From NCBI GenBank assembly GCA_902805735.1, contig CADCTW010000215.1, positions 1-34,854 of the forward strand: a stretch of 34,854 nucleotides of DNA, read 5' to 3'. This DNA is from an uncultured Gemmatimonadota bacterium (GTDB lineage: Bacteria; Gemmatimonadota; Gemmatimonadetes; Longimicrobiales; Longimicrobiaceae). Positions within the stretch are counted from its first letter, which is position 1, and each line of letters opens with the position of its first letter. The translations under genes were made by a program, and so were the position numbers. Shown here piece after piece: positions 1 to 8,459 of the stretch. The notes below the pieces were generated by a model, which was not told the DNA's origin, did no database searches, and worked only from the letters and a program-made list of their open reading frames with translations.

Positions 1-72
1 GGGATTTGGGCCGTGTGGTTCTACGACGTCGAGGTCGGACGGCTGGATGAGCGTACCTTTCGTCTATCCTGA
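1..72 (+). CDS. Transposase C-terminal fragment, IS481-like (partial)
   Basis: An open frame enters from the left edge and ends at TGA 70-72. It encodes 23 residues with the core AVWFYDVEVGRLDER. That pattern resembles the end of the integrase-core domain of IS481-type transposases, where a short beta-strand run is followed by a 'LG-x-LDER' turn. Only the extreme C-terminus is present, so catalytic DDE residues cannot be checked. The bases just downstream carry an imperfect direct repeat of the kind I associate with IS481 ends, which supports the call. The break at the contig edge is expected for a multicopy element. Another gene end cannot be excluded from 23 residues. Confidence 0.45.
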   Translation, partial: GIWAVWFYDVEVGRLDERTFRLS

Positions 73-75
73 AAG

Positions 76-119
76 TGTTACCTATCATCCCGGTCTGATT
101 TGTAACCCATCATCGGGGT
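76..119. repeat. Imperfect direct repeat, probable IS481-type element end
   Basis: TGTTACCTATCATCCCGGT at 76-94 is followed by TGTAACCCATCATCGGGGT at 101-119, a 19-base repeat with four differences. Paired 'TGTTACCYAT...CCGGT' motifs just past the transposase stop are what I recall for IS481-family ends. The exact terminal base and any target duplication are not visible. Confidence 0.4.
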
Positions 120-240
120 TGTGCCGGCCCTTCGTCACAAAGCGAAGGGGTGAGGCATTGTCCGGGGGCGGAACCTGGACCGGACAGCACGGTAACAGGG
201 CCGCGTCCCGCCATATGTTTACGACCAACCGGGATTTCTC

Positions 241-2586
241 GTGATTTTCGCAGCCATTCTCGTGGCCCTGCTGCCCGTGGCCACGGTGCGCGGCACCGTG
301 CGCGCCGAGGGGACGCAGGAGCCCGTCGCATATGCAAGCGTACGCATCGACGAAGCGCGCCGCAGCGCGCGGACAGACCAGCGCGGCCTGTTCGTGCTCG
401 CCGACGTGCCGGAGGGGAGCTGGCGCGTGCGGGTGAGCGCCGTGGGCTACCAGCCCATGGACACGACGGTGCGCATCCCCGCCACGGGGACGATGGAGCT
501 CAGCTTCAGCCTGCGCGCGGCGCCCTTCACCCTGCCGGGGATCGAGGCGCGCGGGCGGCAGGAGAGCCGCGCCGCCTCCACCGCCGGCCCGGGCGCCACC
601 CGCATCGAGGCGCGCGAGATCGACGCCGCGCCCGCGCTGGCCGAGGCGGACGTGCTGCGCACCGTGCAGCTCCTTCCCTCCGTGGCCACGGCGAGCGACT
701 TCAGCAGCGCGCTGTACGTGCGCGGCGGCTCGCCGGACCAGACCATGGTGATGCTGGACGGCACGCCCCTCTTCAACCCGTACCACCTGGGCGGGCTCTT
801 CGGCGCCATCGATCCCGACGCGGTGGCGGCGGTGGACGTGCTTCCCGGCGCCTTCCCGGCGCGCGTGGGCGACCGCCTTTCGGGGATCATCGACATCCAG
901 ACCCGCGACGGCGGGCGCGACCGCGTGCGCGGCTTCGGCGGCACGTCGCTGATCTCCACGCGCGCGGGGGTGGAGGGGCCGCTCCCCGGCGGGCGCGGCA
1001 GCTACCTGGTCACCGGGCGCCGCACCTACCTGGACCTCTTCACCGAGGCCGCGTACGGGGTGGGGCTGATCGACGCCACTCTCCCCTATCATTTCACCGA
1101 CGGCCACCTCAAGCTGACCCACGACGTGGGGAAGCTGGGCCGCCTTTCGGCCGCGTTCTACGTGGACGACGAGCGGATGGGGTACCCCAGGACGCGCCCC
1201 TCGCACGGTGAAGAGCCCGGGGAGGGGCGCAGGGGCCTGAGCGACGACGTGGACTTCGCCTGGGGCTCGCGGGTGGGCTCGCTGCGCTTCCGCCGCCCGC
1301 TGGGCCCCACCGTGGTGGCCGAGCTGCGCGGGGCGGTGAGCACCTTCTACGGCTCGTTCGACGTGTTCTCCGCCCGTTACCGGGGCGAGGGGCAGCCGGA
1401 CACGCTGCAGCACCTGGTCGGCGCGCACACGCGGATGCGCGACGTGATGGCGGGGGCGGACCTGGCCTGGCACGCGCGCGACCACCAGGTGCGCGGCGGG
1501 CTGCAGTGGGACGCGTACCGCTTCGGGCACGACATCCTGGAAGAGGACGACGAGGGCGGCCCCTTCATCACCTCCTTCCGGCGTACGGACACGCCGCGGA
1601 CGCTGGCCGCCTACCTGGAAGACGAGTGGCAGGCGTCGCCCCTGCTGCGGGTGCGCGGCGGGGTGCGCGTGCTCTCGGCCGGCGAGCGGGGGACGGAGAT
1701 CCTCCCGCGGCTGGGCGCGCAGTACACGCTCACGCCCTCGCTGACCCTGTCGCTGGGCGGCGGGCGCAGCGCGCAGGTGATGCACTCGCTGCGCAGCGAA
1801 GAGTCGCTGGGCGCCAGCCTGATGGCGTACGACCTGATGGCCGCCGTCCCGCGTGGGACGGGGCTCTCCACCGCCACCGACCTGGTGGGCGGGGCGGAGT
1901 GGGTGCGCGGCACCACTTCGGTGCGCGTGGACGCCTTCGCCAAGCGCCTGGGCAACGTCCCCCTCCCCCCGCTGCCGGGCGACATCACCGAGGCCCCGGT
2001 GCTGGTGAACGAGGGCTTCGTGGCGGCGGACGGCGACGCGCGGGGCGTGGAGGTGCTGGCCCGCCACACGCGCGGCCGGGCCCTGTACTCGCTGGCGTAC
2101 TCGCTCAACGACGTGAAGATGGAGGTGGGCGGCGTGCGCTACACCCCGCGCTTCGAGCGGCGGCACACCATGGACGCCGTGGCCTCGCTCCCCTGGGGGC
2201 GGCGCGGCGAGGTGAGCGGCCGCCTGGCGCTGGCCACGGGGCAGCCGTACACCCCGGCCACGGGCTTTGGGATGCCGCTGCGCTACGACCCCACCACCGG
2301 CGCCTTCGTGCAGTACGGCAGCGGCGGGTCGGTGCTCCTGGGCGAGCACAACAGCGGGCGGCTTCCCGGCTACTTCCGGCTGGACGTGGGCTTCCGGCGC
2401 TCGTACGAGCCGCGCATCTTCGGGCGCCCCACCACGGTGACCCCGTTCCTGCAGATCGTGAACGTGCTCAACACCCCCAACGTCCTCGCCGGCGTGCCGC
2501 AGGTGTACGGCGAAGCGGGGCCGCAGGTGGAGTACGCTCCTCAGCTTCCCATCCTCCCGACCATCGGATTCGAATGGAAGTTCTGA
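241..2586 (+). CDS. TonB-dependent outer-membrane receptor with N-terminal carboxypeptidase-like domain
   Basis: This 781-residue outer-membrane receptor has a signal peptide (residues 1-18, MIFAAILVALLPVATVRG). A carboxypeptidase-regulatory-like beta-sandwich follows (about 18-95; 'GTVRAEGTQEPVAYASVRID', 'TDQRGLFVLADVPEG'). Next come a plug domain (about 115-230; 'LYVRGGSPDQTMVMLDGTPLFNPYHLGG') and a beta-barrel ending in the aromatic residue typical of BAM substrates ('GFEWKF'). Start is GTG 241, chosen because the signal peptide begins there; no clear Shine-Dalgarno is visible. The ligand is unknown. The next gene overlaps it by 13 nt and encodes a lipoprotein, resembling the receptor plus surface lipoprotein pairs of Bacteroidota and Gemmatimonadota. 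Confidence 0.9.
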   Translation: MIFAAILVALLPVATVRGTVRAEGTQEPVAYASVRIDEARRSARTDQRGLFVLADVPEGSWRVRVSAVGYQPMDTTVRIPATGTMELSFSLRAAPFTLPGIEARGRQESRAASTAGPGATRIEAREIDAAPALAEADVLRTVQLLPSVATASDFSSALYVRGGSPDQTMVMLDGTPLFNPYHLGGLFGAIDPDAVAAVDVLPGAFPARVGDRLSGIIDIQTRDGGRDRVRGFGGTSLISTRAGVEGPLPGGRGSYLVTGRRTYLDLFTEAAYGVGLIDATLPYHFTDGHLKLTHDVGKLGRLSAAFYVDDERMGYPRTRPSHGEEPGEGRRGLSDDVDFAWGSRVGSLRFRRPLGPTVVAELRGAVSTFYGSFDVFSARYRGEGQPDTLQHLVGAHTRMRDVMAGADLAWHARDHQVRGGLQWDAYRFGHDILEEDDEGGPFITSFRRTDTPRTLAAYLEDEWQASPLLRVRGGVRVLSAGERGTEILPRLGAQYTLTPSLTLSLGGGRSAQVMHSLRSEESLGASLMAYDLMAAVPRGTGLSTATDLVGGAEWVRGTTSVRVDAFAKRLGNVPLPPLPGDITEAPVLVNEGFVAADGDARGVEVLARHTRGRALYSLAYSLNDVKMEVGGVRYTPRFERRHTMDAVASLPWGRRGEVSGRLALATGQPYTPATGFGMPLRYDPTTGAFVQYGSGGSVLLGEHNSGRLPGYFRLDVGFRRSYEPRIFGRPTTVTPFLQIVNVLNTPNVLAGVPQVYGEAGPQVEYAPQLPILPTIGFEWKF

Positions 2587-3509
2587 CCCGCATCCTGGCC
2601 GCCGGCGCGCTGCTGGCGGCCACCGGGTGCTCGTTCCTGCGCGACCCCACGCCCGTGGAAGCCACGGGCGAGCAGCCGTCGGTGCACGCCGTGCTGGTGA
2701 CCGGGTCAGACTCGGTCAAGCTCCTCCTGCAGCGCGTGGGCCCGCCCCACCGCGGCAGCGGCCAGCCCGTGAGCGCCCGCCCCATCACCGGCGCCGAGGT
2801 GACGCTGGAGACGGGGAGCCAGGGCGTGCGCCTGGCCGAATCGCCGTCCGCGCGGTGCGTGGCCGTGTCGCTGGGCGCCGCCAACCCGTCGGAGGCCCAG
2901 GGGTGCTACGCCGCGCTCCTTCCCGGCGGGGTGCGGCCGGGCGCCGCGTACTCCCTGCGCATCCGCCTGCCGGGCGGGGGCACCATCGAGGGGCAGGCCA
3001 CGGCGCTCACGGCGCTGCGGCTGGAGTCGCACCCGGCGGGCACGCGCATCTTCGTGGGGAAACGCACCTACTCCGGGAACGACGAGTCCACGCACGTCCC
3101 GCTGCGGCTGCGCGGCGCGGAGGGTGCCCCGGGCGCGGCGGTGGAGTTCGTGCCCCGCGTGGTGTACTCGCGCGGGCAGGCGCTCACCCAGTTCTACTGC
3201 TCGGTGGAGTACCCGCGCGGCTTCGTGTTCCCCCGCGACCCGCAGGGCGACCTGTCCCTGCGCCTGTTCGGCGTCACCTGCACGCCGCGCACCCCCAACG
3301 GCACCCCGCCCGACCCGCAGTTCCGGGTGGACTCGGTGCGCGCCACGCTGCGGGTGGTGGCGTTCGACAGCGTCTACACCCGCTACGTCGCCATCCAGGA
3401 AGAGCAAGCGGTCTCCCAGCGCGAGGCCACCGCCGGCGTCACCGGCGCCATCGGCCTCTTCGCCGCCGCCGCCCGCGCGGAGAGCGAGGTGGTGCTGATC
3501 CCGAAGTGA
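2574..3509 (+). CDS. Lipoprotein partner of the TonB receptor (DUF4249-like)
   Basis: A 311-residue lipoprotein with signal peptide and lipobox ending at Cys20 ('LLAATGC'). The mature part begins with a beta-sandwich-like segment ('VHAVLVTGSDSVKLLLQRVG ... ITGAEVTLETG') of the sort seen in DUF4249 proteins, which sit next to TonB receptors. The ATG at 2574 lies inside the receptor gene and overlaps it by 13 nt, so translation is probably coupled. The role is inferred to be a receptor-associated surface or periplasmic lipoprotein. The DUF4249 assignment rests on context and layout, not a diagnostic motif. A perfect 27-bp palindrome starts 6 nt after the stop. Confidence 0.8.
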   Translation: MEVLTRILAAGALLAATGCSFLRDPTPVEATGEQPSVHAVLVTGSDSVKLLLQRVGPPHRGSGQPVSARPITGAEVTLETGSQGVRLAESPSARCVAVSLGAANPSEAQGCYAALLPGGVRPGAAYSLRIRLPGGGTIEGQATALTALRLESHPAGTRIFVGKRTYSGNDESTHVPLRLRGAEGAPGAAVEFVPRVVYSRGQALTQFYCSVEYPRGFVFPRDPQGDLSLRLFGVTCTPRTPNGTPPDPQFRVDSVRATLRVVAFDSVYTRYVAIQEEQAVSQREATAGVTGAIGLFAAAARAESEVVLIPK

Positions 3510-3515
3510 TTTTGG

Positions 3516-3579
3516 CTCACACGGAGACACAGAGGCACAGAGATCACTTCTTCTCTGTGCCTCTGTGTCTCCGTGTGAG
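3516..3579. repeat. 3'-end palindrome, copy 1 (27-bp perfect stem)
   Basis: Arms 3516-3542 and 3553-3579 are exact reverse complements around a 10-nt loop. The left arm begins CTCACACGGAGACACAG. It starts 6 nt after the upstream stop codon. Compared with copies at 4835 and 24755 it has CGG/CCG where they have CAG/CTG, a paired change that keeps the stem. Confidence 0.95.
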
Positions 3580-3651
3580 ATTGCCGTTGGCCGCCACGCC
3601 GCCTAGCTTGCCGGTGATACGCTGGTCCACACCCGCAAACAACGAGCTTCG

Positions 3652-4836
3652 ATGATCCCATCGCTCGCCCGCGGCGCACCCGCGCTCGCGCTCGTCCTGG
3701 CCGCGTGCGGGGGAAGCCCCGGCGCGGAGACCGCCCCGTCGCCGGCCGCCCCGCGCAGCGAGAGCGCCGCCTTCGTGGTCACCATCGGCACGGACACGGT
3801 GGCGGTGGAGCGCTACACCCGCACCGCCACCACCCTTTCGGGCGAGGTGATCACGCGCAGCCCGCGCACCACCTCGCGCGTGTACACGGCGCAACTGCGG
3901 CCGGACGGCTCGGTGGCGCGGGCGGAGGTGACGGCGCGTCAGCTCACGGCGGCGCCCTCCGCGCCCCCCACCGTCACCACCGTGAGCTTCGCGGGGGATA
4001 CGGCGTCCGTGCGCATCGTCCGCGGCGACAGCGTGCAGACGCAGCGGGTAGCGGCGGGCGCCAACGCCTTCCCGCTGGTGGGCGGCTCGTACGCCATCTA
4101 CGAGCAGGCCATCATCCACGCCCGCGCCACGGGGGGCACGGCCACGCGCGTGCGCATGGTGGCCCTCGGCAACCCGCAGCCGGTCAACGTGGAGCTGCGC
4201 GGCGTGGCCGGCGACTCGCTCCAGCTCGTCACCCAGGCGGGCCCCGCCAGCGTGCGCACCGACGCCACGGGGCGCATCCTGGCCCTGAGCGCGCCGGCGA
4301 GCACGCTCAAGGTGGTGCTCCAGCGGCTCCCGTCGCTGGACGTGGCGGCGCTGAGCGCGTCGTTCGCGCAGCGCGAGGCGGCGGGGCGCGGCCTGGGCAC
4401 CCTTTCCCCGCGCGACTCGGTGGTCTCCACGCTGGGCGGCGCGCACATCGTGATCGACTACAGCCGCCCGCTGCGGCGGGGGCGCCGGGTGCTGGGCGAG
4501 GTGGTGCCGCTGGACGAGGTGTGGCGCACGGGCGCCAACGCCGCCACCGCCCTGCGCACGGACCGCGACCTGACCATCGGCGGCGCGCGCGTCCCCGCCG
4601 GCGCCTACACGCTCTTCAGCCTCCCGTCCGCGAGCGGCTGGCAGCTCATCATCAACCGCCAGACGGGCCAGTGGGGCACCGAGTACCACGCGGAGCGGGA
4701 CCTGGCGCGCATCCCCCTCCAGAGCCGCCCCGCCTCCCCGGCGGTTGAGCAGTTCACCATCCGCATCGACCCCCCGGGCACGCTCCGCATGCTCTGGGAC
4801 GACTTCGAGCTGTCCGCGCCCATCGAAGTCCGGTAG
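3652..4836 (+). CDS. DUF2911-domain lipoprotein
   Basis: A 394-residue lipoprotein. The signal peptide has a lipobox near residue 19 ('LALVLAACGG'), followed by a Pro/Ala/Ser-rich linker and an N-terminal beta-rich region of unknown type. The C-terminal about 140 residues match DUF2911 ('DYSRPLRRGRRVLGEVVPLD', 'EVWRTGANAATAL', 'AGAYTLFSLP', 'WQLIINRQTGQWGTEY'). DUF2911 proteins are exported and of unknown biochemical function. The stop codon TAG (4834-4836) is part of the left arm of the following palindrome. It points at a convergent diguanylate cyclase gene and is separated from the upstream pair by another palindrome, so it may be its own transcription unit. Confidence 0.88.
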   Translation: MIPSLARGAPALALVLAACGGSPGAETAPSPAAPRSESAAFVVTIGTDTVAVERYTRTATTLSGEVITRSPRTTSRVYTAQLRPDGSVARAEVTARQLTAAPSAPPTVTTVSFAGDTASVRIVRGDSVQTQRVAAGANAFPLVGGSYAIYEQAIIHARATGGTATRVRMVALGNPQPVNVELRGVAGDSLQLVTQAGPASVRTDATGRILALSAPASTLKVVLQRLPSLDVAALSASFAQREAAGRGLGTLSPRDSVVSTLGGAHIVIDYSRPLRRGRRVLGEVVPLDEVWRTGANAATALRTDRDLTIGGARVPAGAYTLFSLPSASGWQLIINRQTGQWGTEYHAERDLARIPLQSRPASPAVEQFTIRIDPPGTLRMLWDDFELSAPIEVR

Positions 4837-4906
4837 TCTCACACAGAGACACAGAGGCACAGAGAAAAAACAACTTCTCTGTGCCTCTGTGTCTCTGTGT
4901 GAGACT
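4835..4906. repeat. 3'-end palindrome, copy 2 (30-bp perfect stem)
   Basis: Arms 4835-4864 and 4877-4906 are exact reverse complements with a 12-nt A-rich loop. The outermost three pairs (AGT/ACT) differ from copy 11 (GGG/CCC), and both sets pair. It lies between convergent genes, 5 nt from the downstream stop, and includes two bases of the upstream stop. It could end transcription in both directions. Confidence 0.95.
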
Positions 4907-4911
4907 TCTTG

Positions 4912-6216
4912 CTACGCGACTTCCACCCGGTTCCGCCCGTTGGCCTTGGCCTGGTACAGCGCACGGTCGGCGGAGCGGATGAGGGCGGCGGCGTCGGCGC
5001 CGTCGTCCGGGTACGCGGCCACGCCGAAGCTGGCGGTCATGGCGCGCGGGACCTCGGCGGTGGGGGGGAGCGTCGCCACCACGTCGCGGAGGCGCTCGGC
5101 CAGGCGCACCGCTTCCACCTTGGGCGTCTCGGGGAAGACCAGCGCGAACTCCTCGCCGCCGTAGCGGCAGGCGCTGTCGGTGGCTCGGAAGGTGTGGCGG
5201 ACGACGCGGCCGATGCGCTGCAGCGCGTGGTCGCCCACCTCGTGGCCGAACTCGTCGTTGATGCGCTTGAAGTGGTCGATGTCCAGGAAGACCAGCGACA
5301 GCGGGCGGCCGTAGCGGTGGCCGCGCGCCAGCTCGGCGTTGAGCACCTCGTCGAAGCCGCGGCGGTTGTGGCAGCCGGTGAGGGGGTCCAGCGTGGCCTG
5401 GGCGCGCAGCCGGTCCAGCAGCTCCGCGTTGCGCATCGCCACCGCCGAAGAGTCCGCCAGGGCGCGCAGCAGCGCAAGGTCGTGCTCCTCGTACGGCGCG
5501 TCGGAAAGGCGGCGGCCCAGCAGCAGCACCCCGGCGCCGGCCTCGCCCAGGTCCAGCGGGGCCACCACCGCCACCTCGGCGGGCACGTGGTCGCGGATCT
5601 TGGCGTCGCGCGGGGGCACCAGCGGCGCCTGGCCCGGCGCGGCGATCTCGCGCACCACCTCGGCGGGGATGGCGCGGGCCACCAGCGAGCCGCGCGGCGA
5701 GCGCACGGCGCGGCAGGTGTAGTCTTCGCCGTCCGTCTGGTACAGGGCGGCCCACCAGGCAAAGAACACCTCGCCCACCGAGTCCAGCACCATCTTCACC
5801 GTCTCGTCGCCGCTGCGCACCACGGACAGGGTGCGCGCCACCTGCTGCAGCGCGTTGAGGTGGAAGCGGAGCTGGTCCAGCTCGCCGGAGGTGGCGGCGC
5901 GCTCCACCTGCAGCTCCCACACGCGCCCCAGCTCCCGCGCCAGCGCCTCGCGCACCGGCGCGGGAAGGGCGTGCGCCCTGGTCCCGGCCAGCAGCGTCCC
6001 CTCTCCGCCCGGCGCGGGAAAGGTGACCAGCGCGTCCATCCCCGCCCCCGTGTCGCCCACCGCCAGCGGCACGGGGCGGGTGGGAACGTGCAGCGCCACC
6101 CGGCACCCGGAAAGGCGCCGCACGGCATCCACGCATCCGCGCGCCACCTGCTCCGGGGTGCCGGTGAGCGGCACCTCCGCGAACGCCAGCACCACCTCGG
6201 CCGGGAGCACCGGCAT
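4912..6216 (-). CDS. GAF-GGDEF diguanylate cyclase
   Basis: A 434-residue soluble protein that makes c-di-GMP from two GTP. A central GAF-like region (roughly residues 115-265) precedes a GGDEF domain. That domain has metal-binding 'FLDIDHFKRINDEFGHEVGD', the active-site motif GGEEF (353-357) and an I-site RATD five residues before it, so product inhibition is expected. The start ATG 6216 has GGAGG 8 nt upstream. The open frame continues upstream (ATG at 6366 and 6405) but that part is basic, low-complexity and lacks a good ribosome site. It converges on the DUF2911 lipoprotein gene across copy 2 of the palindrome. The signal sensed by the GAF region is unknown. Confidence 0.9.
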   Translation of the reverse strand: MPVLPAEVVLAFAEVPLTGTPEQVARGCVDAVRRLSGCRVALHVPTRPVPLAVGDTGAGMDALVTFPAPGGEGTLLAGTRAHALPAPVREALARELGRVWELQVERAATSGELDQLRFHLNALQQVARTLSVVRSGDETVKMVLDSVGEVFFAWWAALYQTDGEDYTCRAVRSPRGSLVARAIPAEVVREIAAPGQAPLVPPRDAKIRDHVPAEVAVVAPLDLGEAGAGVLLLGRRLSDAPYEEHDLALLRALADSSAVAMRNAELLDRLRAQATLDPLTGCHNRRGFDEVLNAELARGHRYGRPLSLVFLDIDHFKRINDEFGHEVGDHALQRIGRVVRHTFRATDSACRYGGEEFALVFPETPKVEAVRLAERLRDVVATLPPTAEVPRAMTASFGVAAYPDDGADAAALIRSADRALYQAKANGRNRVEVA

Positions 6217-6486
6217 GGGCGGAGCCTCCGGCGCAGCCGCGCCGAGCAGAAGGGAAGAAGTGGGCACGAGCCAGCCGGCGCGCGGAGGGAAGGGCCACGC
6301 CCGGAGGATGGGGCGCGAAAGGGACACCCGCCTCACGGCATCCTCCGTTCCACCCCGCGCACACATGCCGCCCCGATCCCGCAAACCACGCACCCGCAAG
6401 CACATACACGCCCGGAGCGGCCGCCCCGCGGCGCCGGCGCACCCCGCCCGGGCGGTGGAGAACGCCGTACCTCCTGCAAAATGCGG

Positions 6487-7590
6487 TCAGTCGCCGAAGG
6501 AAATCCCCAGCTGGCGCGCGGCCATCACCAGGTCCATGTCCATCGTGACCCGCTTCAGCTCCGAGATGGCCTCGGCGAGCGGCACCGAGGTCACGTTCTG
6601 GCCCTGCAGCGCCACCATCGTCCCCAGCCGTCCCTCGCGGATGCAGCGCACCGCCGCCGCGCCGAAGCGCAGCGCCAGGTTGCGGTCGTACGCCGTGGGC
6701 GAGCCGCCGCGCTGGATGTGGCCCAGCGTCAGGGTGCGCGCCTCCTTGCCGGTGAGCTCCTCCAGCTCCGCCGCCAGGCGGTCCGCGATGCCGCCGTAGC
6801 GGCCGGTGCTGTCCGCGTAGCTGGGCTCTTCGCCGCTGGCGCGGGCGCCCTCGGCGATCACCACGATGCTGAAGCGGCGGCCGTGGCGCTCGCGCTCCAT
6901 GATCTTGGCGGCCACCTGGTGGGCGGAGTACGGCACCTCGGGAAGCAGGATGACGTCCGCCCCGCCGGCCACGCCGCTCTCCAGGGCGATCCACCCCACG
7001 TGCCGCCCCATCACCTGCACCACCATGATGCGCTGGTGCGCCTCGGCGGTGGAGTGCAGGCGGCCGATGGCGTCGGTGGCCACCTCCACCGCCGTCTGGA
7101 AGCCGAAGGTGAGGTCGGTGGCGCGCAGGTCGTTGTCGATGGTCTTGGGAACGCCGATCACCGGGAGCCCCTTGTTGCAGAGCTCGTTGGCGATGCTCAG
7201 CGACCCGTCGCCGCCGATGGCGATCAGCGCGTCGATCTCCATGGACCTGAAGGCGTCCACGATCTCCTGCGACCGGTCCACCGTGCCCCACGTGCCGTCC
7301 GGCTGGCGCACTTCCAGGCCAAAGGGGTTGCCGCGCGTGGTGGTGCCCAGGATGGTACCGCCCAGGTGGTGGATGCCGCGCACCGACTGCGCCGTGAGGG
7401 GAAAGATGCCAGGCTCGCCGTCTACCTGCCCCTCCAGCAGCCCCATGTAGCCGCGGCGGATGCCGAGCACCTCCCACCCCTCCTGCAGCGCCGCCAGGGT
7501 GGCGGCGCGGATCACCGCGTTGAGGCCCGGGGCGTCGCCGCCCCCCGTGTTGATGGCGATGCGGCGGATGCCGCCTGCTTGTTCACTCAT
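6487..7590 (-). CDS. pfkA: 6-phosphofructokinase
   Basis: A 367-residue phosphofructokinase phosphorylating fructose 6-phosphate in glycolysis. Motifs: GGGDAPGLNAV (16-26), GGDGS (126-130), PKTIDND (148-154, catalytic Asp in TIDND), 'MGRHVGWIALESG' and 'LGHIQRGGSPTAYDR'. Gly129 is the residue type of ATP-dependent enzymes. Lys149, where E. coli PfkA has Gly, is the type of PPi-dependent and group III enzymes. The combination is known in some actinobacterial ATP-PFKs, so ATP is the likelier donor but PPi is not excluded. Start ATG 7590 is preferred because conserved sequence begins there; an upstream GTG at 7635 adds a basic tail. The region to 7773 is a divergent promoter region. Confidence 0.93.
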   Translation of the reverse strand: MSEQAGGIRRIAINTGGGDAPGLNAVIRAATLAALQEGWEVLGIRRGYMGLLEGQVDGEPGIFPLTAQSVRGIHHLGGTILGTTTRGNPFGLEVRQPDGTWGTVDRSQEIVDAFRSMEIDALIAIGGDGSLSIANELCNKGLPVIGVPKTIDNDLRATDLTFGFQTAVEVATDAIGRLHSTAEAHQRIMVVQVMGRHVGWIALESGVAGGADVILLPEVPYSAHQVAAKIMERERHGRRFSIVVIAEGARASGEEPSYADSTGRYGGIADRLAAELEELTGKEARTLTLGHIQRGGSPTAYDRNLALRFGAAAVRCIREGRLGTMVALQGQNVTSVPLAEAISELKRVTMDMDLVMAARQLGISFGD

Positions 7591-7690
7591 GCCGTCTGCC
7601 GATTGCGGAGCGCGTGCGCCGCGGGGCCGCGGCACGAAGGTCCCTCAACTTACGGGGCTGCCGCGCCCGTGCAAGCGACGCTCCACCGGG

Positions 7691-7720
7691 TTGACAGCGC
7701 CGCGCGCCTCCCGGTATGCT
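7691..7720 (+). promoter_or_regulatory. Sigma70-type promoter for the SufT-like gene
   Basis: A consensus -35 TTGACA (7691-7696) and -10 TATGCT (7715-7720) are separated by 18 nt. They sit about 50 nt upstream of the ATG at 7773, in the gap between divergent genes. This is the clearest vegetative promoter in the window. Confidence 0.7.
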
Positions 7721-7772
7721 GGGGGGCCCGCGGGCCGCCCGCCGGCTCGCCCCCCAACCGCAAGGAACGCAG

Positions 7773-8069
7773 ATGGTTACGGAAGCCGAGGTGCGCAAGG
7801 CGCTGCGCAAGGTGAAGGACCCCGAGATGAAGCTGGACCTGGTGGTGCTCGGGCTGATCTACGGCATCGACATCCAGGGCTCGCACGTGGACGTCACCAT
7901 GTCGCTGACCTCCCCGGGGTGCCCCGTGGCGGGCGACCTCCTGAAGCAGGCCCAGGAAGCCGTCGAGTCCGTCCCCGGCGTGGAGAGCGCCGAGGTGGAG
8001 CTCACCTTCTCCCCGCCCTGGACGGCCGACCGCATCCCGCCCACCATCCGGGCGGCGCTGGGGCTGTAG
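7773..8069 (+). CDS. MIP18/SufT-like metal-sulfur cluster assembly factor
   Basis: A 98-residue single-domain protein of the MIP18 (DUF59, PaaD/SufT) family, which helps mature Fe-S proteins. Seen: 'VRKALRKVKDPEMKLDLVVLGLIY' (the DPE-x-x family signature), 'VDVTMSLTSPGCPVAGDLL' with the conserved Cys, and a C-terminal 'FSPPWTADRI' matching the family's 'PPW' segment. ATG 7773 has AAGGA 6 nt upstream and a good promoter at 7691-7720. No suf or isc genes are adjacent, so it probably acts with machinery elsewhere. The nearby 2Fe-2S subunit at 16717-17193 could be a client, but that is speculation. Confidence 0.88.
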   Translation: MVTEAEVRKALRKVKDPEMKLDLVVLGLIYGIDIQGSHVDVTMSLTSPGCPVAGDLLKQAQEAVESVPGVESAEVELTFSPPWTADRIPPTIRAALGL

Positions 8070-8078
8070 CGGCGGGGC

Positions 8079-8099
8079 TCACGCGGAGGCACTGACACG
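8079..8099. repeat. Degenerate left arm of the 3'-end palindrome (copy 3)
   Basis: Eight to ten bases after the SufT-like stop, 'CTCACGCGGAGGCACTGACA' matches the left arm of the family with no right arm. The next gene begins 4 nt later, so the missing half may have been lost to that start. Confidence 0.5.
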
Positions 8100-8102
8100 A
8101 CG

Positions 8103-8459
8103 ATGCGAGCGACGACGGTGGTGCGGGCGATCGGCTGGGGGAGCATGGGGTTCACCGTGGCCTCGCTCGTGGCCCCCCGGGCCCTCGGGCGGGCGATGGG
8201 GCTCGGCGACCGTACGCGGCTGGTGCGGGCGCTGGGTGCGCGCGACCTGGTCGTGGGCGCCGGCCTGGCGGGCGCGGACGATCCCGCGCCCTGGCTGCGG
8301 GCGCGGCTCGCGTGCGAGCTTTTCGACGCCGTGCTGCACGCGGGCGGCGCGGCGAGCGGGGCCTTCCACCGCAAGCGGGCCCTCACCGTCGCCGCGGGCG
8401 CGCTCGCGCTCGCCGGCCTGGAGCACGCCCTCCTTGACGCCACGGAGGCACGGAGATGA
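8103..8459 (+). CDS. Small membrane protein of unknown function (DUF4267-like)
   Basis: A 118-residue hydrophobic protein with about three or four predicted helices ('IGWGSMGFTVASLVAP', 'ARDLVVGAGLAG', 'ALTVAAGALALAGLEHALL') and Arg/Gly-rich connections. The layout 'LGARDLVVGAGL' resembles DUF4267-type small membrane proteins, but I see no diagnostic residue. The last residues (DATEARR) and the stop codon are encoded by the left arm of a degenerate palindrome, so the C-terminus appears to have been shaped by the repeat. It follows the SufT-like gene by 33 nt and may share its promoter. Confidence 0.65.
   Translation: MRATTVVRAIGWGSMGFTVASLVAPRALGRAMGLGDRTRLVRALGARDLVVGAGLAGADDPAPWLRARLACELFDAVLHAGGAASGAFHRKRALTVAAGALALAGLEHALLDATEARR

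Noticed and set aside
85..2349. A 754-codon open frame on the minus strand opposite the TonB receptor
   Set aside because: High GC suppresses stop codons. The translation is His/Arg/Ala-rich with no domain, while the plus strand encodes a full receptor with signal peptide and barrel end.
4909..7815. A 968-codon plus-strand open frame opposite the diguanylate cyclase and pfkA
   Set aside because: Shadow of two recognisable minus-strand genes, running through their intergenic gap.
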